A stretch of DNA of 64,000 nt from SHVO01 sp041906145. Its GTDB lineage: Bacteria; Pseudomonadota; Alphaproteobacteria; Rhodospirillales; Rhodospirillaceae. A model generated the notes under the pieces. It worked only from the letters and a program-made list of their open reading frames with translations, ran no database searches and was not told where the DNA came from. Where the stretch lies: positions 186,001-250,000 of the forward strand of contig JAYRJU010000002.1 of NCBI GenBank assembly GCA_041906145.1, read 5' to 3'. Each line of letters begins with the position of its first letter. Position 1 is the first letter of the stretch. Positions 26,176 through 33,697 of the stretch are shown here, one piece after another. Position numbers and translations under genes: made by a program.

Positions 26176-27258
26176 ATGCCCGCTCTTCGCAAATCATCTC
26201 CCACACCGACCCACCTAGACCCGCGCTGGGCGGCTGTGGTCGCAAAGGATCCCAACGCGGACGGGCGCTTTTATTACGCGGTGAGGACGACCGGCGTTTA
26301 CTGCCGCCCCTCCTGCGGCGCCCGCCTCGCCAATCCACGCAACGTCAGTTTCTATGCGACGCCGCGCGAGGCCGAGGCCGCGGGGTTTCGCGCCTGTAAA
26401 CGCTGCAAACCGACGGGACCTTCACGCGCGGCGGCGCACGGCGCCACCATCGCTTGGGCCTGCCGCATGATCGAAGGCGCGGAAGTGCCGCCTGCCACCG
26501 CCGAACTCGCCAAGACCGTCGGCCTCAGCACGTTTCACTTTCACCGGCTCTTTAAGGCGGTGACGGGTCTGACGCCGAAGGCCTACGCACAGGCACACCG
26601 CGCGAAAGCAGTCCGCGAGCGCCTGCCGCGTAGCGCCTCGGTCACCGCAGCGGCTTTCGATGCGGGCTTCAACGCCTCAAGCCGTTTCTATGAGAAGTCA
26701 TCGGAAATGCTCGGCATGAAACCCGGGGACTATCGGCGCGGCGGAACCGGCGCGCAGGTCCGCTTCGCGCTCGCGCAATGCTCGCTCGGCGCGATTCTGG
26801 TGGCGGCCAGTGAAAAGGGCATTTGCGCTATTTCGTTGGGTGACGACCCCGCGGCGCTCCTGCGCGAACTCGAGGATCGGTTCCCAAAGGCTGAACTGAT
26901 CGGTGGCGACGCAACGTTCGAAAGTATTGTCGCGAAGGTGATCGCCTTTGTCGAAAAACCGGGTATTGGTCTCGATCTTCCCCTCGATGTGCAAGGCACG
27001 GCGTTTCAGGAACGCGTCTGGCGCGCGCTGCGCAAGATCCCTGCGGGACGCAGCGTCACCTACGCCGAACTCGCGGCTAAAATCGGTGCGCCCGCGGCTG
27101 TGCGCGCTGTCGCCACCGCCTGCGCCGCGAACACCATCGCGGTCGCCATTCCGTGTCACCGTGTCGTGCGCAAGGGCGGCGCGTTGTCGGGCTATCGCTG
27201 GGGCGTCGCACGTAAACGCTCATTGCTGGACCGCGAAAGCGCGAAGAAGAAAGCCTAA
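26176..27258 (+). CDS. ada: Ada: methylphosphotriester/O6-methylguanine repair protein and regulator
   Basis: 360 residues from ATG at 26176, preceded by AAAAGGA; another ATG 18 bases upstream is less well placed. The N-terminal zinc domain has Cys43, Cys47, Cys74 and Cys77 (VYCRPSCG, RACKRC), Cys43 being the expected phosphotriester acceptor. An AraC-type helix-turn-helix (about 92-185; STFHFHRLFKAVTGLTPKAYAQ) follows, then the O6-methylguanine transferase domain with AIPCHRVV near residue 325 and GGALSGYRWG. Ada repairs alkylated DNA and, once methylated, activates its own regulon. No alkB or alkA is adjacent. Confidence 0.95.
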   Translation: MPALRKSSPTPTHLDPRWAAVVAKDPNADGRFYYAVRTTGVYCRPSCGARLANPRNVSFYATPREAEAAGFRACKRCKPTGPSRAAAHGATIAWACRMIEGAEVPPATAELAKTVGLSTFHFHRLFKAVTGLTPKAYAQAHRAKAVRERLPRSASVTAAAFDAGFNASSRFYEKSSEMLGMKPGDYRRGGTGAQVRFALAQCSLGAILVAASEKGICAISLGDDPAALLRELEDRFPKAELIGGDATFESIVAKVIAFVEKPGIGLDLPLDVQGTAFQERVWRALRKIPAGRSVTYAELAAKIGAPAAVRAVATACAANTIAVAIPCHRVVRKGGALSGYRWGVARKRSLLDRESAKKKA

Positions 27259-27424
27259 GTTCAGGCGGTTGCATTCCACCTGATGACGCGCGCGACGGTG
27301 CGAACGCATCGCGTGTGCCAATCATGAAGACACGCGCCCTCAATCTTGCCCCGAAACCGGCATTATCCCTGCGTTTTGATTTTGTAGTTAAGCGGCTGGG
27401 AGCGATGAGATGAGGAGAACAGCT

Positions 27425-27601
27425 ATGAAGAAGACTTTGACCGGATTTGCCGTCGTGATTGTCACCGCGATTGCTGCGTCGGCCTGTACGACGCGTGAGA
27501 CGCGCATCATTCAGCCGGCCGTTGCCGTACCGGCGGCGCCGGCAGGCACAACCGTGATTGTCCCGGAGGACAAGCCGGACATTATCGTGGACATCAATTA
27601 G
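27425..27601 (+). CDS. Small lipoprotein
   Basis: 58 residues from ATG at 27425 after GAGGAGAACAGCT. A lipoprotein signal peptide (MKKTLTGFAVVIVTAIAASAC) ends in a lipobox-like AASAC, with Cys21 as the lipidation site. The mature part is short, Ala/Pro/Val-rich and ends PDIIVDIN. No function is recognised; small entericidin-like or envelope-anchored peptides look similar. A hairpin terminator follows. Confidence 0.65.
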   Translation: MKKTLTGFAVVIVTAIAASACTTRETRIIQPAVAVPAAPAGTTVIVPEDKPDIIVDIN

Positions 27602-27625
27602 AATTAGCACTCGCACTCGCAGAAC

Positions 27626-27656
27626 AACGTCGCCGGTTCCCACCGGCGGCGTTTTC
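27626..27656 (+). terminator. Terminator after the small lipoprotein gene
   Basis: A 12-bp stem with one G-U pair (AACGTCGCCGGT with ACCGGCGGCGTT), a 4-base loop TCCC and TTCT immediately after, 24 bases past the lipoprotein stop. Confidence 0.75.
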
Positions 27657-27757
27657 TACTCCCGCCAAAGTTTTGGCGGCTCCGAGGTGCAGCTATGGAA
27701 GGAACCATTGGCGGGCGCGCCCGTTTTCTCTCCAGATATCCAAAACGGGAGAAAGCC

Positions 27758-28291
27758 ATGAGCCGCGCCTCCGTGTTTGTGCTCGCCGCGCTGCTTGCCG
27801 CGCCGGCCCTCGCCCAAACCGCTAAACAAGAGCCAAAGCCGCATACGGTTGACCTCATGAAATATGTGGAAGACGCATCAGCCGCCGATCTCTTCGAGGT
27901 CAAGGCGAGCCAGCTCGCCCTCCAGCGTTCGCAGGATCCCGCGATCCGGCAATTCGCTCAGCAGATGGTGTCGGAGCACACCGATTCTTCCAACAAGCTG
28001 AGGATGGAACTCGATAAAGCCAAAGTGGGCGTGAAGCCGCCGAAGACGCTGGACGCCGAAAAGCAGGCGATGCTCGATCGCCTCATGAACGTCGGCATGG
28101 ATGACTTCAACAAGATGTATATGACGATGCAGGTGGCCGGCCATGAAGAAGCGCTCGATCTTCATGCCGCCTTCGCGAGAAGCGGTGCGGACAATTTTCA
28201 GAAGTTCGCGGCTATGATGACGACCCACGTAAAGGATCATCTTGCCAAGGCCAAACAAATCGAAAGTGCGCTGCCTGACGGCGCGAAGTAA
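27758..28291 (+). CDS. DUF4142 secreted protein
   Basis: 177 residues from ATG at 27758, preceded by GGGAGAAAG; a longer frame would bury the signal peptide. Signal peptide about 1-19 (MSRASVFVLAALLAAPALA|QT). The mature domain is helical and typical of DUF4142 (YVEDASAADLFEVKASQLALQRS, IRQFAQQMVSEHTDSSNKL, HVKDHLAKAKQIESALP), a ferritin-like four-helix periplasmic family, sometimes stress-linked. The residues are not those of a canonical di-iron ferritin. Function unknown. Confidence 0.85.
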   Translation: MSRASVFVLAALLAAPALAQTAKQEPKPHTVDLMKYVEDASAADLFEVKASQLALQRSQDPAIRQFAQQMVSEHTDSSNKLRMELDKAKVGVKPPKTLDAEKQAMLDRLMNVGMDDFNKMYMTMQVAGHEEALDLHAAFARSGADNFQKFAAMMTTHVKDHLAKAKQIESALPDGAK

Positions 28292-28368
28292 GGGCAAACG
28301 CATCGTGGGCGCCCGTTAAACCCGCAGCCCGGCTTTCACGCGCCGGAGAAAGCGTCGCGCTTTCTGCC

Positions 28369-28599
28369 TCAATGCAAATCCTTCGATGTCGGTTTGCGTT
28401 CACCCGTGTACCCGGCCGTGAAACCCGCGTCTAAAAAAGGACGCAAGGGATCGTTCTTGAACTCATAATCGACCCATAGGTCGCGTGCATATTGTTCGCG
28501 CGAGCGAGGCCATCCCGTCGCGCGCAAAGACGTTCCGAGTTCGTAGGCCATATCTATGGCCTGCTCCGGCGTGGTGGTGTGTGTAACCTGAAATGCCAT
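28369..28599 (-). CDS. Small hypothetical protein
   Basis: 76 residues. Soluble, with a mixed composition (EQAIDMAYELGTSLRATGWPRSREQYARDLWVDYEFKNDPL) that looks like a real folded protein rather than a shadow, and no stronger frame overlaps it. No family is recognised. It is convergent with the DUF4142 gene and faces away from ompA. Confidence 0.5.
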   Translation of the reverse strand: MAFQVTHTTTPEQAIDMAYELGTSLRATGWPRSREQYARDLWVDYEFKNDPLRPFLDAGFTAGYTGERKPTSKDLH

Positions 28600-28753
28600 T
28601 GATTTCGCGCCTCGGTTTTTCTTGTCATCTTCTCTTCACCGCGTTGGCTGTCCCAGAGCGCAGCGGCAGGAAGACTTCCCAGTTACAACGCGATGAGGGG
28701 GCCTTTTGTTTCCACATTCGCCCGTTACGCGAACGTAACTGCGCCTTAAAGCA

Positions 28754-28787
28754 AAAAGGCGCCGGGTTCGAAAACCCAGCGCCTTTT
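28754..28787. terminator. Hairpin terminator downstream of the OmpA-family gene
   Basis: AAAAGGCGCCGGGTT pairs with AACCCAGCGCCTTTT with one mismatch and a CGAA loop. A-run and T-run flanks make it bidirectional; on the minus strand it ends transcription of the OmpA-family gene. Confidence 0.8.
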
Positions 28788-28796
28788 AAGGTCGTA

Positions 28797-28822
28797 CGCT
28801 CCGGCTTTATGAAGCCGGAGCG
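28797..28822. terminator. Second hairpin directly after the OmpA-family stop codon
   Basis: An 11-bp perfect stem, CGCTCCGGCTT with AAGCCGGAGCG, loop TATG, 13 bases beyond the stop. No T-run follows on either strand, so it may protect the mRNA 3' end or act as an accessory to the terminator next to it. Confidence 0.5.
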
Positions 28823-28835
28823 TGGGAGTGTCAGC

Positions 28836-29906
28836 CTAGTCCATCACGATTTCAACGCGGCGGTTCTGAGGCTCTTTCACACCGTCACCGGTTTGGACGA
28901 GCGGCTCGGACTCGCCTTTGAACATCACGACGACTTCCGCTTCCTTGAAGCCTTGCTTGATCAGCTCGGCCTTCACCGCGCGGGCGCGGCGCTCGGACAG
29001 CGCCAAGTTATACGTCGGCGTGCCCGACGTATCGGCGTGACCGGTCGTGGAGATGCGGACCTTGCCGTTCTTCTTCGCGTAGGCGGCAGCTTCCGTGATG
29101 ATCTTCTGAGCGTCCGCGCGGATGTTCGAGCGGTCGAAGTCGAAGAACACAAGGAACTTCTGCGGCACCGGCGGAGGAGGCGGCGGCGGCGGGGGAGGCG
29201 GCGGCGGCGGGGGAGGCGGCGGCGGAGCCGCGGCGGGAGCCGGGGCCGGAGCCGGAGCCGGCTTCGCGAACGAGAAGCGGACGCCGAAGAGGATATTGTG
29301 GCTCTTGTTGTCGAAGTCCGTCATCCGCTCGGCGCCTGTCGAAGCGAACGAGAGATTCGGCACTACGATGTAACGGTAATCGATGAACCAAGCGGCGCGG
29401 TCGCCGATCGGGCCTTCAACGCCGGCGATCGCCTGCCACTGCAGGTGCGTGTCGGTGTTGTTGTACAGCGCGCCCAGGCTGTTCACGTTCTTCAGCTTGG
29501 TTTCGGCATAACCGATACCGGCACCGACGTACGGCGTCACGACGCCGCCCATCTTCTGGAAGTCATAAAGGCCGTTGAGGCCGATGTCCCAGGTCTTGGC
29601 TTTGCCGCCCGCCGGAACGGCCTGCACGCCCTTGATGCCGGCGTTGCGATAGCCGAGTTCCATTTCAAGGCGGAAACCGGAATCCATTTTGTAGCCGCCG
29701 GCGATGTTGCCAAGCCAGCCGTTGTCGAACGACAGCTTTGCGCCGGTGGTCGACGTCGGGGTGCCCGTCAGGTTGACCCGATCGTGCTGAGTCATGTTGA
29801 TGCCGGCGCCGAGCGAGAAGTAACCGCCCGGGTCGACGGCGTGCGCCGAAGTCGAAATCGCGACACTGGCTGCGGCGGCCATGAGCGCGACGGATAGTCT
29901 TTTCAT
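28836..29906 (-). CDS. OmpA-family outer membrane protein
   Basis: 356 residues. Signal peptide about 1-23 (MKRLSVALMAAAASVAISTSAHA). Residues about 25-215 form an eight-stranded beta barrel (YFSLGAGINM, LSFDNGWLGNIAGGYKM, YVGAGIGYAETKL, ILFGVRFSF). A Pro/Ala linker with a long run of prolines (about 215-247) leads to a C-terminal OmpA domain (VFFDFDRSNIRADA, GHADTSGTPTYNLALSERRARAVKAELIKQG, NRRVEIVMD) that binds peptidoglycan. The barrel sits in the outer membrane. Two hairpins follow the gene. The poly-proline linker is the only odd feature. Confidence 0.92.
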   Translation of the reverse strand: MKRLSVALMAAAASVAISTSAHAVDPGGYFSLGAGINMTQHDRVNLTGTPTSTTGAKLSFDNGWLGNIAGGYKMDSGFRLEMELGYRNAGIKGVQAVPAGGKAKTWDIGLNGLYDFQKMGGVVTPYVGAGIGYAETKLKNVNSLGALYNNTDTHLQWQAIAGVEGPIGDRAAWFIDYRYIVVPNLSFASTGAERMTDFDNKSHNILFGVRFSFAKPAPAPAPAPAAAPPPPPPPPPPPPPPPPPPPVPQKFLVFFDFDRSNIRADAQKIITEAAAYAKKNGKVRISTTGHADTSGTPTYNLALSERRARAVKAELIKQGFKEAEVVVMFKGESEPLVQTGDGVKEPQNRRVEIVMD

Positions 29907-30186
29907 TGCTTATTCTCCGATGAAGCGTATGCGAAGGGGGATCGCAGACGCCTGCAACCATGGCGACAGGAAGCTTACGCCGCAAGGCCACAAACGTCAC
30001 TTTTTGACTTATTTTCCAGAGTGTTGCGCCGATACAATAACAGCGTGTACCGGGCGATATCCCTCCGCCACAAGAACGCGTGGAGCAAAGGAAAGGTTCC
30101 CGCGAGGCTTTCAAGATTTTCGTCGCGCAACCGCGGGCGCGCGGCGGTATGGCGCGCCGATGTGGCGGGCCCAGGCGCGACTCGGC
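29907..30186. other. Intergenic region upstream of the OmpA-family gene
   Basis: 280 bases without a convincing gene. It should hold the promoter of the OmpA-family gene on the minus strand; an AGAATAAGCA sequence just before the ATG is its weak ribosome binding site. No clear sigma-70 hexamer pair, riboswitch or repeat is seen. Confidence 0.4.
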
Positions 30187-30399
30187 TTAGCTCACAACCT
30201 GCGGCGGGATTGGTTTGTGGCCCGGCGTCTCATGGTGAAACACCTGGCCGAGATCGCGCGCATTCACCCGTTGGCCGCAGCACCCGCAGCGGTACGACAA
30301 TTCGCGCTGTTGAGAAAACGGCGCGTCGAACTGCTTGGCGATCCGGCCGGAGAACGGATTGTCGAGTTTGAGAGCGTGGAATGTGGGTTCGCTGATCAT
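30187..30399 (-). CDS. Small Cys/His-cluster (zinc-ribbon-like) protein
   Basis: 70 residues. The C-terminal half reads YRCGCCGQRVNARDLGQVFHHE followed by TPGHKPI, with three Cys and three His arranged like a small zinc-binding module; this pattern makes it a real gene candidate. The first ~30 residues (SEPTFHALKLDNPFSGRIAKQF) look structured. Function is unknown. There is no clear ribosome binding site before the ATG, and the competing plus-strand frame shows no protein-like features. Confidence 0.55.
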   Translation of the reverse strand: MISEPTFHALKLDNPFSGRIAKQFDAPFSQQRELSYRCGCCGQRVNARDLGQVFHHETPGHKPIPPQVVS

Positions 30400-30550
30400 G
30401 CATCAATAACGCGGCCGCGCGAATTTGGTTCGGGGGGCAACCTTGGCAACATTGGGGCACGCAGAGGCGTCCCAGCAACTTTCACAGGTATATCGACGTT
30501 GATGAAGTAACAGCCGCCGTGGTGTCGGCTGCGATTTATCCGGACGCGTC

Positions 30551-30751
30551 ATGTACGCACTTTTTCTTGAACAGCAAGACGGTCACCTCGAGTGGTTCTG
30601 CGCAGCCCCGGACGAAGAGCGCGCACGTGTCGTCGCGCGCTTCTCTTCTAAATACGGCTCCAGCCCTGTCGTGGTCATGAAGCAGTCGCACGGCGCCGCC
30701 ACCAGCATTGCGGCGTTCCGCGATGGCCGCCCGGTGCCTCTCAAAAATTGA
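30551..30751 (+). CDS. Small hypothetical protein
   Basis: 66 residues (MYALFLEQQDGHLEWFCAAPDEERARVVARF...). The amphipathic strand-helix-strand pattern with a charged helix looks protein-like and no better frame overlaps. No family is recognised. There is no strong ribosome binding site. A short weak hairpin (GTGGC/GCCAC at 30761-30775 followed by CGTTTT) lies after its stop. Confidence 0.45.
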   Translation: MYALFLEQQDGHLEWFCAAPDEERARVVARFSSKYGSSPVVVMKQSHGAATSIAAFRDGRPVPLKN

Positions 30752-30886
30752 GTCAAACGCGTGGCGCGGTGCCACCGTTTTGCCTGATTTCATTGACGTT
30801 TTAACAAATCGGTGCGGAACTTCATGCGCTGATTCTTCGTTTTGTTTCCATTCGAATGCTTCACTTCCTTTGTATGTGAGTTTTTC

Positions 30887-31231
30887 ATGTTCCGCGTTGT
30901 CATGTGTGTTGCGGCCTGCGCTCTTCCTCTTGTGATCTCGTCGTCGGCAGGCGCGCAGTCTCTTTCCGTCAACGGTGAAACCGCGCTCGCCGCGCCGATT
31001 CCGCCGGGTCCCCCGCAATCCATTACGCAGCGCTATGTACCGCACACCGCGCCGCCGGCGCGCGCGCTCGGTCTCCTGATTGATGATGCGGCGCCTGTCC
31101 CGGCGACGGCGTCCGTCGCAGCGATCACTGTGACCTCGCCTGAACCGCTCGCGCGTAGCGCGTCCGTCGATCTCGGCATCGGGCGCCCCGTTATCGTTGT
31201 CTCAAATGCGAAAGGTGCTGGCCGTGAATAA
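30887..31231 (+). CDS. Exported hypothetical protein
   Basis: 114 residues from ATG at 30887. A signal peptide is clear (MFRVVMCVAACALPLVISSSAGAQ), so it is exported. The mature part is Ala/Pro-rich (ETALAAPIPPGPPQSITQRYVPHTAPPARA), low in charged residues, with no recognised domain. It overlaps the next gene: the GTG of the CsbD-like gene lies inside its last codons, pointing to translational coupling. Confidence 0.55.
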   Translation: MFRVVMCVAACALPLVISSSAGAQSLSVNGETALAAPIPPGPPQSITQRYVPHTAPPARALGLLIDDAAPVPATASVAAITVTSPEPLARSASVDLGIGRPVIVVSNAKGAGRE

Positions 31232-31436
31232 GAACCGTGTTGCCGGAGCCGCGAAAACCGTCGCAGGCCGTGCGAAGGAAAAAGTCGGCAAAGCGATCGG
31301 CGATCAAAAAATGGTTGTCGAGGGCAAGGCGGTGAAGGCCGTCGGAAAAGTGCAGAATGCCGTGGGCGGTCTTCAGGACTCGGCCAAGAAGGCCGCCAAG
31401 GCGTCCGAGCGCGACGGACACCGCAGCGGTTACTAA
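31224..31436 (+). CDS. CsbD-family protein
   Basis: 70 residues from GTG at 31224, preceded by AAAGGTG; an ATG 18 bases upstream is possible. The sequence NKNRVAGAAKTVAGRAKEKVGKAIGDQKMVVEGKA is the CsbD-like pattern (Gly/Lys-rich, two helices), a small family often induced by general stress. It overlaps the preceding exported-protein gene by 8 bases and is followed by a strong hairpin. Confidence 0.85.
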   Translation: MNKNRVAGAAKTVAGRAKEKVGKAIGDQKMVVEGKAVKAVGKVQNAVGGLQDSAKKAAKASERDGHRSGY

Positions 31437-31458
31437 CACCACCCCGATTTTTATTTTC

Positions 31459-31494
31459 GACGCGGGGCTTTCCTGGAACGGAAAGCCCCGCGTC
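31459..31494 (+). terminator. Strong hairpin after the CsbD-like gene
   Basis: A 15-bp perfect stem, GACGCGGGGCTTTCC with GGAAAGCCCCGCGTC, loop TGGAAC, 22 bases past the stop. No immediate T-run follows (ATTGCATGCTTTT), so termination is probable but not canonical. Confidence 0.6.
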
Positions 31495-31648
31495 ATTGCA
31501 TGCTTTTGGCTCTCGCCGTGCCGGAACCCGCTACTAGCGTGGATGTGAGCGCGTTAACTTCCCCCGCTGTAGCGAATAACCTTGCGAACCATTCTTAATT
31601 GCAATACACCGGCATTTGCTGGTTGTGGGCTGATTGAGGACGATTCCG

Positions 31649-33631
31649 ATGCGGGCGAAGGCTGCGATTTTCTTTCGGTATTTTTCTGTTGTGATCGCGC
31701 TCTGCGCGGGCGCGCTCCTCGCGCCGCCGGTCGAGGCGCAAGACAGCGCCGCCCCGGTTTCCTCCGATCCCACCGCCGATGTGCGCCAAATCTGGCAGCT
31801 CGTCGACTACATCGCGGTTGATTACGTGGGCGCCGTCGAGAACGGCGCGGTGATTAGCGATGGCGAATACGCCGAGATGGTCGAATTTGCCGCGACCATT
31901 CATTCGCGTCTTGCCACCCTGCCCGCAAAAGACGGACAGGGTGCGCTCATCGCGCAAGCCCAGGGTCTCATGACGGCGATCTCGAACCGCGCCGCGCCCC
32001 CGGAAGTCGCGCAGCTCGCCAATACGTTGAGCGCCGCGCTCGTCGCGCTCTATCCGGTGCCCGTGGCGCCCGCCAAGGCGCCGGACCTCGGTGCTGCGCA
32101 AGCGCTCTACGCCGAAAACTGCGCCGCCTGTCACGGCCTCGAAGGCCGCGGCGACGGCGAAACCGGCGCGCATCTCGATCCGCCGCCCATCGCTTTCACC
32201 GATCACGACCGTGCGCGCGTGCGCAGCCCCTTCGCACTCTATGAAGTGATCACCCAAGGTGTCGCGGATACCGGCATGGCCAGCTTCGAACAACTGCCCG
32301 CCGATCAGCGCTGGGCGCTGGCCTTCTACGTCGGCAACATGTCCGCGACGCCGGAATTGCGCGCCGAGGGCGAGAAGTTGTGGCAGGACAGCGCGGCTGT
32401 CCGCGCCGCGGTGCCCGACCTCGCGGCGCTGACGGCGGCGACAGAAGAAAAGCTCGCGAGTGCTATTGGCGTCGCCCAGGCCCGCGCGGTCACCGCGTAC
32501 TTACGCTCCTCGCCGGGTGTCGCCGACCGTCCGGCCGCTGAAGGTGGGCTTGTAATCGCGCGCGCGCGTTTAGCCGAAAGCGTGAAGGCCTACGAATCGG
32601 GAGATGCCCGCGCTGCCGGGCAACTGGCTCTGTCCTCCTATCTCGACGGCTTTGAGCCCGTCGAGGGCGTGCTGCGGACGCGCGACGCCGGTCTGCTGGC
32701 TCAGGTCGAAACCGCCATGGGTGAATACCGCACGCGCATCAATGCCGCCGCGCCGGTTGCCGACGTCACCGCTCAGGCCGCCGTGCTGCGCGGCCTGTTC
32801 GACGCCACCGACGCCGCGTTGTCGCCGTCGGCGGACGACGGCACCGCCGCGTTCCTCGGCGCCTTCACCATCCTCGTGCGCGAAGGCGTCGAAGCGCTGC
32901 TCGTCGTGGTCGCCATGATCGGTTTCCTTGGCAAGGTCGACCGGCGTGACGTGCTGCCGTATGTGCACGGCGGTTGGGCCGCGGCATTGGTCGCCGGTCT
33001 CATTACCTGGGCGGTCGCGGCTTACTTCTTCGAGATCGACGGCGCGAGCCGCGAGTTCACGGAAGGGTTCGCGGCCTTGTTCGCGGCGATCATTCTGGTC
33101 GCGGTAGGCATCTGGATGCACGGTAAAAGCCTGGCGGGCCGTTGGCAGGCGTACCTGAAGGAACAGATCTCCTCCGCGCTCAGCAAAAGCTCGGCTTGGT
33201 TCCTCTTCGGGCTGGCTTTCGTCGCCGTTTACCGAGAGGTGTTCGAGACCATCCTTTTCTACATCGCGCTGTGGGCGCGCGGGAATGTGGGCGCCATCGT
33301 TGGCGGCTTCTTTGCCGGCGTCGTGGTGCTGGCGATCATGACCGCTGTGATGCTGCGGACCAGCAAGCGCCTTCCGATCTCGCAGTTCTTCGCATGGAGT
33401 TCGGCGCTCGTGGCGCTGCTCGCCATCGTGATGGCCGGCAAGGGGATCGCGGCGCTGCAGGAAGGCGGCCAGCTTCCGCCGAGCGTCGTGAACTTCCCGC
33501 GCTTCGAGATCCTCGGGATTTATCCATCGCTCTATTCGCTGATGGCGCAGCTCGCGGTGATCGTCGTGATCGTGCTCGGGTACATCTACAACACCCGCAG
33601 CGCCGCGAAGGAACAGCCGAAAGCCGCCTAA
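31649..33631 (+). CDS. Cytochrome c - FTR1 family iron permease fusion
   Basis: 660 residues from ATG at 31649, after GAGGA. Signal peptide about 1-30. The periplasmic N-terminal half includes a cytochrome c domain with heme motif CAACH (about 158-162) and a Met-containing segment (GMASFEQLP). The C-terminal ~260 residues are an FTR1 permease with about seven helices and the two conserved motifs REGVEALLVV (about 411) and REVFETILF (about 529) that carry Fe. It probably oxidises/handles Fe(II) and imports Fe(III). It stands alone, with no EfeO/EfeB partner beside it. Confidence 0.9.
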   Translation: MRAKAAIFFRYFSVVIALCAGALLAPPVEAQDSAAPVSSDPTADVRQIWQLVDYIAVDYVGAVENGAVISDGEYAEMVEFAATIHSRLATLPAKDGQGALIAQAQGLMTAISNRAAPPEVAQLANTLSAALVALYPVPVAPAKAPDLGAAQALYAENCAACHGLEGRGDGETGAHLDPPPIAFTDHDRARVRSPFALYEVITQGVADTGMASFEQLPADQRWALAFYVGNMSATPELRAEGEKLWQDSAAVRAAVPDLAALTAATEEKLASAIGVAQARAVTAYLRSSPGVADRPAAEGGLVIARARLAESVKAYESGDARAAGQLALSSYLDGFEPVEGVLRTRDAGLLAQVETAMGEYRTRINAAAPVADVTAQAAVLRGLFDATDAALSPSADDGTAAFLGAFTILVREGVEALLVVVAMIGFLGKVDRRDVLPYVHGGWAAALVAGLITWAVAAYFFEIDGASREFTEGFAALFAAIILVAVGIWMHGKSLAGRWQAYLKEQISSALSKSSAWFLFGLAFVAVYREVFETILFYIALWARGNVGAIVGGFFAGVVVLAIMTAVMLRTSKRLPISQFFAWSSALVALLAIVMAGKGIAALQEGGQLPPSVVNFPRFEILGIYPSLYSLMAQLAVIVVIVLGYIYNTRSAAKEQPKAA

Positions 33632-33648
33632 GCATTCGATCTAAAAAG

Positions 33649-33685
33649 AAAAGCCGGCCAATCCGTAAGGACTGGCCGGCTTTTT
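33649..33685. terminator. Bidirectional terminator after the FTR1 gene
   Basis: 12-bp stem AAAAGCCGGCCA with TGGCCGGCTTTT, with an extra TCC/GGA pairing inside the loop and a following T. It separates the convergent FTR1 and DUF1800 genes. Confidence 0.88.
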
Positions 33686-33697
33686 GTTCTCTATATC

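Noticed and set aside
29160..29240. Short tandem repeat of GGC-type codons
   Set aside because: It is the coding sequence of the proline linker of the OmpA-family protein, not a separate repeat element.
28593..29897. 434-residue plus-strand open frame
   Set aside because: Antisense to the OmpA-family gene; its Arg-rich run is the reverse of the poly-proline linker.
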